Assembly: GCA_911728435.2 (NCBI GenBank)
Contig: OU452198.1
Location: forward strand, 30,285,902 to 30,349,901
Direction: 5' to 3'
Length of the DNA stretch: 64,000 bases
DNA from: Apoderus coryli
Taxonomy: Eukaryota; Arthropoda; Insecta; Coleoptera; Attelabidae
This document shows positions 23,180-35,499 of this stretch, one piece after another. Every line of letters starts with the position of its first letter. The first letter of the stretch is position 1. The notes below the pieces were generated by a model. The model made no database searches and was not told where the DNA came from. It saw nothing but the letters and a program-made list of their open reading frames with translations. The position numbers were made by a program, and so were the translations under genes.

Positions 23180-24489
23180 TATCCTGCTGGCTTGTATTTT
23201 TACCAGGGTGTCTATCGTTGAAAACTGCTGCTGTCCTACGAGCACAACTATTTCCACTTCCGTAAATGCGTAAATTATCTCTTTTCTCTTGTACCTATTT
23301 GTTGGGAGTAAATTAGCGGACTGTATTATTTTTTGTGTTGTTTTAAGCGCTACATATGCGGATCAGGCTCGAAGGACCAAATTTTGGGGTTAAATTAGCG
23401 GACTGTATTATTTTTTGTGTTTTATTTAACGTAAGAAAAACTTAAAACTAGACAGAAATAAACTTTAATAAAATGATGCCACAATGCAGAGCACATTTGT
23501 TTTGTGTGTCTTGCCAACAGTATTAATAAAACAATACTAAGTATTAGATGATAAAGTATGAACAAGTGCATATTTTTTGCTATTCCAATTTTTGTTACTA
23601 TTTTATTTTGTTGTTTACTATAATATCGAACAATTTAATTGATTCTTGGTATACGCATAAAACATTTTAAACTGCTTAAAATAATGTGTCAAAACAGGGG
23701 ATGACATTTGAAATTATAAAATTATGGTGGCTGGAGGTGACGGGGTGGAACACAAAATTCAACCAACTATCTCAAAAACAAAATCGACGTGTTTTTGCCG
23801 AAAATCTCAGATGACCAGATATTTTGGGTAGAGATAGTAAGTTTAAAATGAAAGCACTGTAGATTTTTCTGGCTAAAATCAATCGAGTCTCACTATCAAC
23901 CACTGACCGAGTACCGCTGATGAGTTGTAGATCGACAAAACGGTCGTCTGGTAGAAGTACAGCGTCGAAAGACAATCTGTCGAGTTTTTTTTTTGAGTCC
24001 TATTTCGCCAAACAAGCCTGAATTATTTAAATTATAAAAATTTTACATTACTTTCTCCTTATGAAATTCAATAATAATTAATAAGAACCCTTGAATCTAT
24101 CTAAAATAACTGTATACCTACTTTTAATTATAAGATTGATTCTTTCATATTTTTCGAAAGTGGATGCAAACATTTATTAAAAAAATATGTACCTATCTTT
24201 AAACAATATTACAATTAAATAATATTAATTAATACCTATGTTGGTATAAGAATTTATGAAACTAACTTTCGCTTTCATTATAGGATGAGTTAATTATTTG
24301 ATATATAATCATAACAACTAAAATATTATATTGAAAAAATAATTTTCAAATGTCACCTATAGTGTGGCAAATGGATCTGTAACAGCGCCGCGTCCGTAAG
24401 GGGGATGTAGTTGTAATAAAACATGGCTGATTTCATTCATAAAATAGTAATAATTAGTAAACATACATTTAGTTACTAAAAAATTAAAA
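23180..24489. other. Non-coding, short direct repeat
   Basis: A 31-bp direct repeat (TAAATTAGCGGACTGTATTA and onward) at about 23309 and 23391. A 67-codon frame at 23772-23975 (-) has no recognisable motif. Otherwise AT-rich. Confidence 0.4.
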
Positions 24490-25214
24490 TTAATGAAAAT
24501 TGACATTTCCGGTGGTTTTGTGGTTTCTTATATTATTAAATTTAAGTTTTGCCCATACTAACTCTATTGGTTTAACTCGCACATATACGGAGGCGTTCTA
24601 AAAGGAGTATGTCCATGTGATCTAATAATTCGATCTACCACATACATTTTTTGGTCGTCAGGTGAGTACTGAGTGTTTCCCTAGAATAGAAAAATTCCTT
24701 CCGTTTTTGTAGCAACTTCCTAGTTTTTGGGACAACTTTGAATTCGAGATAAAATCTATTTGTCAAATGTCTAATTATTTGAAAATCAAAATCATCGCCC
24801 TTTTCCACAAAAGACTGACGCGGTCTTTTTTTTCCGGGAGTGGATAACATTTCATCCGGGTTATTTTCAAGCCTTTCTTTATCTTCGTTATGAATTTTCC
24901 TGACAGTTGATACGCCGACTCCGTTATAAAGGGACACCCGACTAAGCTTATTTTTTAGCGGTAACTTAAGGGAATTTTTTGAGTCTTCTTCATCGCAAAA
25001 CCTAAAAACGCAAAAAAATCAACAACATATAAAACAGGTATAGGTAAGTAAAAGAATGCCGTCAAACGAGGCGACTTTGGTTTTTTTTTTATACTTACTT
25101 TTTGGCTTTTATATAAATGCAATTATTTTATATTATTATTGCCTACCTATAAAGATTCGCTATCACTTCTCTTGTTTGACCGTGGAGAGTCTTTCCGCGA
25201 GTAAATTTGTTCAT
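24490..25214 (-). pseudogene. Tc1/IS630-type transposase with intron, catalytic core deleted
   Basis: Exon 1 (25214-25147) starts ATG with MNKFTRGKTLHGQ and ends at AG|GTAGGC. A 145-bp intron ends TTTTTAG at 25002. Exon 2 (25001-24635) continues in phase: a helix-turn-helix (NKLSRVSLYNGVGVSTVRKI), STPGKKRPRQSF, then VPKTRKLLQKRKEFFYSRETL. These match the DNA-binding half of an insect IS630/Tc1-superfamily transposase. Instead of the two catalytic Asp segments, the sequence jumps to HTPFRTPPYMCELNPIELVWA (about 24545-24612), the conserved block carrying the third acidic residue. The core, roughly 150 residues by family length, is therefore deleted. Confidence 0.65.
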
Positions 25215-25394
25215 TTTAAAAAATAAACAATAAGAGTAGTCAGGACTAACAAACTACAACAAAGTAGCAAAACAGCAAACTGTTCTATATCACAAAACAC
25301 TAAAGTAAGAGAACACTAAATATACAATAATCATTTGATATAATATTTGATAATTTTGCTACTCATACACGACAACAAAATAATAAATAACACC

Positions 25395-26040
25395 ACTCTG
25401 TCACTGGATGATTCAATATTACTACGATATTCTAAGAGGGGCGGCAACACCACCAAAAATTGAGATAAGAATAAAATATCAATTCGCTATGCTAATCTAC
25501 AAAATTTTAAATAGTGAAACTCCCCAATATCTTCACAGTTTTTTGCTACGGGGTTCTAATTTACATGACAGAGAATTGCGTTTCAATTACTTTTTTATTC
25601 CATTACATAGAAGTTTACATTTCGAAGGCTCTTTCTCTTATAGGGGCGCGAAAATTATGAATCAATACGTGGATATTCTCCAGTTGTCTCCTTACTCGTT
25701 CAAGAGAGAGCTTAGGCAAAGATTAATGTTGTCATAACATATTACATTATACCTATGCATTATGTATTTCTTTGGAGTAGTTCTAAGTTGTTATAAATGT
25801 AAAATTTATTTTTTTTTCTAATTAAGAATCAATCTATTTTTTTTTCATACTTTGTAATCTGCAGCTGGATTTAGTGTTTAATGCTACTTATTATTGTTTT
25901 TTATATATATATATTTTATTATTGTTTTTTTTCCTATTGGGCGAGAGTGTAAGAGTGGCTTTATAGCCAAATCTCATGCCCTTTGTTGTAATAATTTTTG
26001 TAAATTATTATACACAATAAATCACTTTATTATTATTATT
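25395..26040 (+). mobile_element. 5'-truncated non-LTR retrotransposon, 3' end
   Basis: The ORF 25408-25737 encodes the C-terminal end of an RT polyprotein (KYQFAMLIYKILN...PQYLHSFLL, then YRGAKIMNQYVDIL). A 3' UTR follows, ending AATAAATCACTTTATTATTATT at 26040. This is the same 3'-tail logic as the element at 153-870 but on the plus strand. No RT or endonuclease. Confidence 0.65.
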
Positions 26041-26233
26041 AACAATTGCGGGGAAGTACTCAGTTTCCACCAAACGCGACTTCAACATCCGCATGGCGAC
26101 AAAACGTGCGAGGGTCTACGCACCAATTAACAACCACTTCAAAATGCTGAGCTTTTTACATTATTATTTATAATTGTAAAAAACCGATTTTCAAATTAAT
26201 ACTACTTCTTGCCTAGAACTAGTGCTTTTTTTT

Positions 26234-26862
26234 TAGTTAAAAAATCAAATTGAAAAAAGTGTCAAAATTTTTAAATGGCAACCCCCCATTTTATTTTTTT
26301 GCATCAAAAATAAGTGCAATTTTATGAAAAAATGTCTATCCCAAACACTCATAGTTTACAAAATATTGACAATTTTACATTTTTCTATTACAATAGTTGA
26401 TATGAATTTGAAATTTAATTGATTTTACCACCATGGCACCATGGCCAACTAAAATCTATGGTTTGTGTTTTTCTGGGTATTTGGTAGCAAATGTTTTCAC
26501 ACGTTCTTGTTATCACTCTGCCACATTCTCCATAAATAATAAACAAATTTAGATAATTTATACGCCGACATGATTATTACTACTAATTAACATCTACAAT
26601 TTGTCATACTTGTTGATTATTTTTGACAAGTGTCATATTTATTTGCTATCTAAAGACATCATGGTCAACTAAAATCAATTAAATTTCAAATTCATATCAC
26701 TATTGTAATAGAAAAATGTTAAATTGTCAATATTTTGAAAATTATCAGTTTTTGGTATAGACATCATTTCATAAACTTGCCCTAATTTTTGAAGCAAAAA
26801 AAATATAAAATTTAAAAATTTTGAATTTTGACAGATATTTTTTCAATTTGATTTTTTACCCT
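26234..26862. mobile_element. 0.63-kb foldback repeat
   Basis: Inverted arms: TTAAAAAATCAAATTGAAAA near 26236 pairs with TTCAATTTGATTTTTTA near 26842; TTTTTCTATTACAATAG near 26381 pairs with CTATTGTAATAGAAAAA near 26700. The right edge is followed by ACCCTGTA (26873-26880). No coding sequence. Confidence 0.65.
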
Positions 26863-26925
26863 TTTTTTCAAATACCCTGTATTAATATTCACTAAAAAAA
26901 TATACGTAGGCGTCTATAGTAGATC

Positions 26926-27281
26926 TATATCTCCTAGTATATTCTAACAAATTAAATTATTAAAGCTTCCATATAATAAAAGATTGTTATTATTCTTTAT
27001 TCTGAAAACGTCATTTTTGACATCAAATTTCAAATATTTCGAAAACGGCTAGCGATAGGTACAATATATTATGCATGAAATATGTTTAGAATTACAAGGA
27101 GAATCAAAAAAATATATAATTTATATAGGTTCGCATTTGAAATAAGGAAGTTGACACCCATTTCCGGTATAACCGGAAATACTAGATTCTTGAAAACATT
27201 TTAGCCCAATTAGTCCCGTCGACGTAAGTACCACACCAGATTTTTAGATTGTTGCACAGTGTAGTTTCTCCATAATCGATC
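26926..27281 (-). repeat. 356-bp inverted repeat, right arm
   Basis: Partner of 21455-21811 (see there). Followed by CCCCTTCCCGGTGGGACACC. Confidence 0.7.
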
Positions 27282-28470
27282 GAACCCCTTCCCGGTGGGA
27301 CACCCGTTATAGTGCTTAATATTTCGTATATTTCGATATCAAAGTATATCAAACAAAAATAAAAATCCACTTAGATATCGCAGATGAGCTCTGCTTATGT
27401 CCAACAGGTATCCTGGTTATTAATTTCGTTGGGTTAATGAACTCCTACGAATGTACAAACCTTATTGGTTTTGTCAAAAGGACTGAACATTTCCCATCAT
27501 CCAACTATTAACTCTCAACTTTCAACCCCCTCTTTAGTCAGTCAGTGAAATCCTACCAACGAACGGTTTAGTAATATTAGTATATTTTCAGGACAAGATA
27601 TTTTTGAATCACCCTCTATGTGTATACTTTTACGCTTTCGTTTATATTTTAGACATAATGGCATTTTTTCTCACCGGATTATGCGCTTATTGACTCTCTT
27701 AATTAATATATAACGTTAAATTAATTAAACTGTTTACTGTTCCTTCATTTTTATAACGATCATAAAAAGGCATGACAAATTTCTGAAAATTAACACGCAC
27801 TTTAAAGTATACTAATGTGGAATACTTAGGTAGATACTAAATGTGGGACCCACGTCATTTAATGAGAGAATCAGAGAACAAAAAAACCAATATTTAGTCT
27901 GTAATTTTAAATAATCCAATTGGTTTGTAATTTTTGCATAAACTGCATAACACAAATTACAGGTGGTTCGGAATCCTTTCGAATTCACACTGTATGGTTC
28001 ATTTGTGTTTATCACATTGTGTTTCAAATATCAGTCAAAGTTTTACACTTTCTGTTGGAGAAGATAATAACCCAACTGTTTTGACGTCGAAATGGTCACT
28101 TCAGTTGCGGAATACCGCATGGCAGCGTTAATATTTGAAATTTTAAATAATGATTAATGTTGATAGTTTTCGCATATTGACATTTGTCAACTATTAAATT
28201 TACTGTTTGTGATAAATAAGGTAATAATGTAGACTGTAGACACACACATACTCGGCCGGTGAGCGGTCGCAACGAAAATAATTGTACATTATTTTGTAAT
28301 CGTATTTTGTAACATAGAATTCTAATTTTTCATTTGTTTTAATATACCGGTTATTAGAAACATTAATTTTACTTAAATTAAAAGAAGATCTTCTACAATA
28401 ATTTCAATTAAATGGGCTTTTATGAATAATATATTTTTTCTTTATTGGCATGTTCGATTTGTTCATATTT
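27282..28470. other. Non-coding AT-rich stretch
   Basis: No supported gene. Small overlapping frames at 27812-28131 on both strands show no motif. Confidence 0.4.
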
Positions 28471-28680
28471 TCATTCTTCGAGTGATTTTATAGGGATTGG
28501 GACTGTTTTTGACAAATATTTAGGCAACTTTGGAAAATTAGATGCACACGCACGGGGTTTAAGTTTGGTTTTATAGGGAATTTTTGTTAAAGTTCCATCC
28601 GGTTGAAAGGCAATTATCCTCCCGTATAATTGGCTCTCAGGAAAGTGTTTGTACAAACTACCGCGGTCTTTGACGGGTTA
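28471..28680 (-). other. Unidentified 61+ codon open frame
   Basis: A minus-strand frame reading LYKHFPESQLYGRIIAFQ, then DGTLTKIPYKTKLKPRAC and ending KTVPIPIKSLEE. Less AT-biased than its surroundings and proline/lysine-rich, which is why I record it. There is no ATG, and the upstream frame closes about 10 codons before. It could be an exon or a relic of an unknown repeat; no function assigned. Confidence 0.2.
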
Positions 28681-29240
28681 AAATTAGATCTAGGAATATA
28701 GCCTGTAACCATTTCTGTTTCAAATTATCATCTTCGGGAAAAAGAAAAACTGTTTGCTATTTTGCTCTTGTTTTAATGCGCTATTATAATTGGATTTACA
28801 TCCACGCATCTTAAAATCGACTAAGAACCAAGAATCAGAAGTAAAAAAATCATGTACTTCAGCTGAATTTATTAATAATCATAATTCTTAAATATACATA
28901 CAAACCCTCCTACAAAAGACACTTCTACCGCTTAGTTAGGTAAACGACAAAAATATTGCCGCAGCTTATACCACTACACACTAAAAACTTATAGAAAATT
29001 TGGACTACTCACTACTAGTTTTATAAAAAGAAGGCAAAAATATAACCAATTAGTATCCATATTATAGGAATCCCATATTTTTAACCACCGTCAACAAGTT
29101 ACTTTATTTTATTAACTAGACTATACTTGGTGTTTGAACTAAAAAATGTTAACCAAATTCTGTCAATATCTATAGAAAACTCTGAGAGGCAGGCATTGCT
29201 ATTCAGCTTTTATTATTCCGATAGTTTATTTTAATTTTTT
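28681..29240. other. Non-coding spacer
   Basis: AT-rich; nothing recognised. Confidence 0.4.
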
Positions 29241-29244
29241 TTTT

Positions 29245-30179
29245 TGTGGAGTTAGATTTGTATTCTAGAATTTTGACATTGTCCCAAAGAATCCTATCCT
29301 TTTTCTTGTGTAGTTTTGGTGTTCTATTTCAATATTTTCATCCATTATACTTATTAGGTATATTGAGCCACGACATTGGGTTGGCTAACTGGAATTTTCT
29401 TTTTTTCTGTAGAAACCCATCTATCAGCTTGTTGTCCAGGTTCTGTTGCATCACAGATGCTTACCATAAGGACAATTCGATTACCATGCCAGCTAGTAAC
29501 AGTAACATTGTTCTCTATATCTGTGCAGAAGTCCTAAAAGCCTTGTGGAATTTTTTCGATTAGTTTGCTGCCAGTTAGTGGACATTTCTCAATTCAGTTC
29601 ACCATAAATTTTGAAAGGAGGCAACTTTTCTATGAGATTAAGGACAAAGGACAACTGATCCACCGACTCCTAGGTTGGACTGAGGTATCTTTTGGTTAGT
29701 CATCGCATTTACTACTCTTATATTACACGCTTCAGTATCTATCTCCTACCATATCCTTCACCTGAGACTGACCAGTAACCTGACAGTAGCAAGATTGCAA
29801 CAAAACATCTAATCTCACAGAGATTTGTAAAAAAAATTATGATGTTTTATCTGATTTAGTGCATAAAGTGTGGTCATATCTGCCAAAAATTGATATATAT
29901 ATATATAATTATCAAAAAAATTTATTTTTTCCAATTTCTCTTTTTTGGAATATCGTAGCCGTCTTCTGGTGGCATGACAAAAATATCTGCGGTCCAAAAA
30001 TCTTCACTTTCTACCAAATCTACTAGTTCGGTACAAAAAATTAAATATCTATAGGTATTGCATTTTATTGCACAAATCCTTTTGTGAGCAAATTTCCATC
30101 CCCCATTACTATTTATAAAAATTAAGTCGATAAATAAGCAAATTATCAACAAAAACATTGTGTAGTCATTAGCGCCCAT
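29245..30179 (-). pseudogene. piggyBac-like transposase pseudogene
   Basis: Minus strand. The right part, 29922-30179, ends in an acidic/proline N-terminal type segment (DIFVMPPEDGYDI) usual before the piggyBac DDE domain. The left part, about 29245-29650, reads CPLTGSKLIEKIPQGF, then DIENNVTVTSWHGNRIVLMV, then VSTEKKKIPVSQPNVVAQY, then a broken DENIE...YTRKR segment. That order (CPL...K, V..W.D...V, P..v..YN...GVD-like, R..IR.KKW-like) is characteristic of piggyBac transposases. Many stops and frameshifts; the middle with the first catalytic Asp is not readable. No TTAA-flanked ends were located. Confidence 0.55.
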
Positions 30180-30861
30180 TGTTCCACTTGCATTGAGGTT
30201 AAGTGACCGTTTTTACACATGAACCTAAATATAATTGAACGTTACCAATTTCGGCACAATATGTTAGGTTGGTGGAATGTCTGTGCAGTGTCAATTATGA
30301 AACAAATAAAAAAGAGACAAAAATACACTTACTTTTTGTCACACATTTTTTTTGTCAACATAAAACTTTTACAAACTCAATCTATGTAACTGTCATCAGT
30401 CAACCGTATGAAAAAGGCCTGTCCAGCATCCCCGCTACTTGTTTCTACCAACTAATTTAGCTACCCTTTCATAGATGGGTTAGATAGATGGGAAAGTTCC
30501 GATGTTGGAACAATGGTCAAAAATGGGTTTTTTTCAAAGTTGCTACATGGGTTGTGTTGTTTTGAATATGCCTAGGATGATCTCGTGGAACGTTCGATTG
30601 ATAAAATCTTCTACGCGAGTTTAATATGCAATCAAACCAACAGGCAGGCATCCGAATTGCAAACAGAAACGTACCAAAACCGCCAAGGGAAGGAACTGAA
30701 TTATCCCGGAAAATTATAATAAAAAATGTTTTGATAATTGTAAAAATGTATGGTGGATTTATGGGCCCTACTTAGAAGACGACAAAATATTTTTTTTTTG
30801 CACTGGTTTAAACCAAATGGCCAGATTAGTCACCAAGTGTGAAGCAGCTTCAAACATCCAC
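30180..30861. other. Non-coding spacer
   Basis: No supported feature; a less AT-rich stretch at about 30545-30715 has no coherent frame. Confidence 0.4.
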
Positions 30862-31164
30862 CCTTTACATATTAGTACGATATACATCTCGAAAAAATTT
30901 TCGGTTGTTCTCAGTTGAATACCATAGTTTTTTAGCGATGTTGGGTTGGATTAGCTTATAAAATTCTGCAGAAAAGGAATCTAAGAAATAGTCTTCGAAC
31001 GCTTTATCTCGTTTGTTTCTGGCGATTCTAAGTAAATCTGAATACGGCAATTCAAATTTAGTCGAGTTGGTTTCTGTTAATGCTGCTTGCTTTGCTAGTT
31101 TATCTACTGCTTCATTTTCTGGATTCTCGGCTTGTCCTATGAAGCAGGTGAAGCAACGCTTCAC
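30862..31164 (-). pseudogene. RNase H C-terminal fragment of a retrotransposon
   Basis: The 99-codon frame begins GQAENPENEAVDKLAKQAAL. This matches the last RNase H motif (gN..AD.LAK.A) that carries the fourth catalytic Asp, followed by the usual connecting region (LPYSDLLRIARNKRD, WYSTENNRKFF). RNase H domains at this position are found in I-clade-type non-LTR elements and some LTR elements. The rest of the domain and any RT are missing upstream. Confidence 0.6.
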
Positions 31165-31930
31165 CTAAATAATCAGTAAAAGTAATAATATTTAAGTATT
31201 TAATTCTATTTTATTGTGTAATTATTTTTCTTGCTTTACCATACAACTGTAATTATGCATTTCGTCTTCATCTGAAGCAGACTTTATCGTATAAACCTGT
31301 TTAACATACTTAATTTACATACCTATAAGTATTTCCCTATTTTTTTATTCGTGTAATAATAGTAAAACATTATTTATTTCTCTCTTCCCTGTGTGCGACA
31401 GTTGACACCCTTGCCAGTGCTTGTGTCCTATGACAATAGCCTATTTATTTATCATACACGTTCTTATGCAGATGAAGCGTTCCTCAAAGCAGTTTCATCT
31501 ATAATTCAGCAACAATGGGCAACACTGCCATCTGGCGTATACCCACTATACAACCACCTATCGCGCTTCGGATAAACATAGTTGCCAGCGTTTAATTTTA
31601 CTAAGCATAGCATACGAATCTTGCCATTAAAAAAACACTATAAGAAACGCGCTTCATATAGATGCAGCAGAGATTTAATGTAAAATAAGGTTATATGACA
31701 ACGCTTGGCGAGTGTTTAGTATCTATATGTCGATTATTATTTTGATTATATCTATCTCTATCACACAGTCGCAAATTTCTAGTGCTATGCTAATATTATT
31801 ATTTGTATTTAGTTTTCGGGAAGCTTAAAGTTTTGATTTTTGATATTTTGAATACAAATTAGTCTTTCTATTTAGTTACCTACATATTTAAGCTCAAAAT
31901 CTAAAAAAATAGTGAACAAATTAAAAAATA
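31165..31930. other. Non-coding spacer
   Basis: AT-rich, with no supported gene. The 60-codon frame at 31393-31575 has no motif. Confidence 0.4.
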
Positions 31931-33228
31931 TACAGGGTTACTTGTTAGTAGAACTAAATATTTTAGGACGTGATAGCAGGAGTCATAAGAAGCCAATTTG
32001 ACTATATAGTACTCTAATCCAAAGTGGACCCTTTTCTAGATATTCGAATAATTTTTAAGATTTTTTGGGAAAGTGTCACCTTGAAATCGAATATTTATAA
32101 TATTTTTTTAATTTAGTCTCGTTTTGAAGATTTGTTGGTGGTTTTTTGTTATAAATAAGGCATTTAATTAAAAGAAAAATTTAAAGTACCAGAAATCTGG
32201 TAATTACTGGAGCGGTAGCCCTTTAAATCTACATTAAATGTAAAATATTAACAACACTTTTATTTAAAATATTTCAGTAACATTTTTTGAGCAGCTTATT
32301 TAAAAAACATCTCCATGTTTTTAGCTATCCAAAAAGATAAAATAGTTGGCTTATCTGTGTATGATCTTTTGGTAAATTCGATAACAATGCACTGAAGTAG
32401 GCAAATTCCGACTAACGCTATTTCAATGTTTACCACTAATTAATAATTATTATCTACTTTTTAATAGAACTTATATATGTTGCTATGGAAATCTAGGTAA
32501 TGTTATATTTTTTTAACAAATTGATTAAATGAATAATAAAATATTAAATTACTACTAAATAACAATAAAAAAATAACAGTGTCTTTAACACAGCGAACTT
32601 GATGTATTGCATAGAAATGACGAAATCACACTAACAATTAAGTGGGGAATCCCACAGGGGATCACTAGGAGCCTACTGTTGTTGTAGACGACCAATCACA
32701 CCGCTTTAAATAACCATAGTGGTAAACATTGAAATAGCGTTAGTCGGGATTTGACTACTTCAGTGCTTTGTTATCGAATTTACCAAAAGATCATACACAG
32801 ATAAGCTAACTATTTTATCTTTGTGGATAGCTAAAAACATGGAGATGTTTTTTAAATAAGCTGCTCAAAAAATGTTAATGAAATATTTTTGACAAACCGT
32901 CGATTTAAATTAAAGTGTTGTTAATATTTTACATTTGATGTAGATTTAAAGGGCAACCGCTCCAGTAATTACCAGATTTCTAGTACTTTTAATTAAGTGC
33001 CTTATTTTTAACAAAAAACCACCAAAAAATCTTCAAAACGAGACCAAATTAAAAAAATATTATAAATATTCGACTTCAAGGTGACACTTTCCCAAAAAAT
33101 CTTAAAAATTCGAATATCTTGAAAAGGGTCCACTTTGGACCAGGGTACTATATAGTCAAATTGGCTTCTTATGACTCCTGCTATCACGTCCTAAAATATT
33201 CAGGTCTAATTACAAGTAACCCTGTATA
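31931..33228. mobile_element. 1.3-kb palindromic transposon (TACAGGGTTAC ends)
   Basis: Left end TATACAGGGTTACTTGT and right end ACAAGTAACCCTGTATA. Inverted similarity extends through most of the element, for example AGGGCAACCGCTCCAG (33-kb arm) against CTGGAGCGGTAGCCCT, and GTGACACTTTCCCA / TGGGAAAGTGTCAC. The unpaired centre, about 32480-32700, is unrelated sequence and includes an RT-like scrap. No transposase. TA-bordered ends and the CAGGG start suggest a Tc1/mariner-type MITE. Confidence 0.75.
32600..32690 (+). pseudogene. Reverse-transcriptase scrap in the palindrome loop
   Basis: The plus strand reads NDEITLTIKWGIPQGITRSL then stop. The WGIPQG box corresponds to the G-[VI]-PQG-S.LGP motif of non-LTR RTs. 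Only about 30 codons remain. Confidence 0.35.
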
Positions 33229-34575
33229 TACGGTTATTAATTAGTAGGTACCTACCGATTTTTATAAAAATAAATGGGTAGGTACCGTAAAATATTGTTT
33301 TTTTAATAATATAATATATTATAATATCTCATACTTTAATATGGAAGAAGCAAGTGGAAGTACTACACATCAGCAGCGTAAATTATATTTACGCTGACAT
33401 CAGGTAAGCGAAGTTATTATGAAAAATGATATTTATTTTTTAATTTTAACTAAAGTTAAGTTTTTTTAATCAACATTCCTTTTAGGAACCGACAAATCTT
33501 GTTAAAAATATTCAGACACACCTGTTCCAGATTTAAATAAATGTTTGATAAATATAAATAAAGGCAAATACATAAAATCGGAGCTTTTAATAATATCTGG
33601 TATGAGACGTATTATGATTTGCTGAACAGGTAGCATAAAAGTTATTTGATTGACAGTTTCATAAAATGTGTTTTATTTAGTATTATTATGAAGTAGGCAA
33701 ATATATTCTAGATACTAATTACACTTTTTAAAGAAAACAATACTTAGGTGAGGTACCTACTTATAACCATAACCTATATTTTTATGCAGTTGACGAAGTA
33801 GGGATATCCCTATTAATTTTAGCTACATATTAAGTATATGACTTTATTTTATGTTATGCTTCACCACATTAAACTGCCACAAGCCGCCACTGTTTTCAAC
33901 CATACCATTGATCGACAAAATAAATATTGAATGTTTTATTTAAAAATTCCTGGCACTTTTTTGACAGAAGGTATAGGTACCTATTTTCGTGAATATTTCG
34001 CTACAACTTTAATTAATCAATTAAACCACGCTGTATTATAAAATGTGCGGTGACCTTATTTTTCGTCAGTACGAACAAAAAATATTACTTACATCTCCAA
34101 AACTTTTCTCCATGTTGTGATATTGCAGTGTGCCCACGTACATTTATTAGCCTGCATATTATTATTTGTGGATTGTAAGATCCATACTAATTACTAATGA
34201 TTGTTGTTGTTGTTGACTGTACCTACGTAGATACCTATTGTATTTTCACCACGTAGGTGGTGTTAAACATACTTTTAAGATAAGCATTTAATACTTTATG
34301 CAAATTGGTGTTGATCTTGAATTTGTATTCGCTAAATGCTAATTTAATCAGCTATTATTATTATTAGTATATATCAGAGGTTCGCAAACTTTTTTCCCGT
34401 AGACCACGTTCACAATGTTCCTGTTTCGGTAGACCCCCTGCTGCTACATTTCCACGTGTAATAGTATTATACACTTAGCACAACCAAAAATTATGCTCAA
34501 TTTCAAAGTTGATTTTCTCGCGAACCGATGAATCGATTTCGATAATTTTTTGAACTGTAGATTTTTTCTTTGGTA
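33229..34575. other. Non-coding; probable hAT-type end at 34376
   Basis: AT-rich with TAGGTACCTA-type words. At 34376-34440 the sequence CAGAGGTTCGCAAACTTTTT, with CCCGTAGACCACG following, has the CAG.G start of hAT terminal repeats. No partner end or 8-bp duplication was established. Confidence 0.3.
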
Positions 34576-34579
34576 ATTG

Positions 34580-35226
34580 CACTGTGATAGAATTTTGTAT
34601 ACAGACGTCAGTTTTAGGCTTATACAGGGTGCAAAAATAGGAATAGTTTTTTTACGTTAGATTTCAGATACCCTGTAGAGAGCATTAGCAACAAGCATGG
34701 AGAAATCATACTGTAGCCTCATGTGTTCTAAACATTTTGGTTTTTTAATTTCTCTGATATCTGTAATAGAAAATACACAGGTTTACACCAGAACATGTGT
34801 TTTTATTAAACGAAAAATAACACTGCAATAAATAGCCAAAAAAGACATTTTAGTAGCGTGTCTTTCCACCTCCACTTCTAATGACTGCTTCACATCGCCT
34901 CGGCATACTGGATATTAAATTGGACATTTGATTTTGGTCAAGTCCATTCCAAATTTGGTAACCTTTATTTGAACATCTTGCAGGTTGGCAGGAGGGGGTT
35001 GATGCTGTATATTTTGTGTATTTTCTTTGATATTACAGATATCAGAGAAATTAAAAATCCAAAATGCTTAGAAAAGATGAGGCTACAGTATGATTTCACG
35101 ATGCTATCCATTGTTGTTGCTAATGCTCCCTACAGAATGTCTTAAATTTATAGTAAAAAACTATTCTTATTTTTGCACCCTGTATAAGCCTAAAACTTAA
35201 GTCTGTTAAAATTCGATAATTATTTG
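34580..35226. mobile_element. Foldback Tc1-like element with transposase C-terminus
   Basis: Arms 34580-34785 and 35010-35226 are inverted copies (TTTTAGGCTTATACAGGGTGC / GCACCCTGTATAAGCC at the outside; ATTTCTCTGATATCTGTAAT inside). Between them, on the minus strand at about 34850-34985, is the Tc1 transposase C-terminus: QIWNGLDQNQMSNLISSMP, RRCEAVI, GGKTRY and stop. The catalytic part is gone; one arm replaces it. Confidence 0.7.
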
Positions 35227-35499
35227 TAAAAGGGCAACACTCAGACGCTGCACTATGGACGCATATTCGCACGAGTTTGAGTTGTACGAACTTTTGAATG
35301 CATGAAATACGAGTTACTCAGTCTTCCAGGGGGTCTATTCGCGAGTTCAATAGAAGGAAGTGTTCACTTCAAGAGAAACGATGGGTCACATCCTATGATT
35401 CTTCTCTTGAGGACTTGCTGTTGTATTCTCAAAACGAAGTTGATCGTGTAAGATTCTAGGCACTGTTGCCACATTTCAGAGTGACATTTAATCTACTTT

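Noticed and set aside
33341..33416. Short ATG frame followed by CAG|GTAAG, resembling a first exon
   Set aside because: An in-frame stop precedes the donor and no downstream exon could be found.
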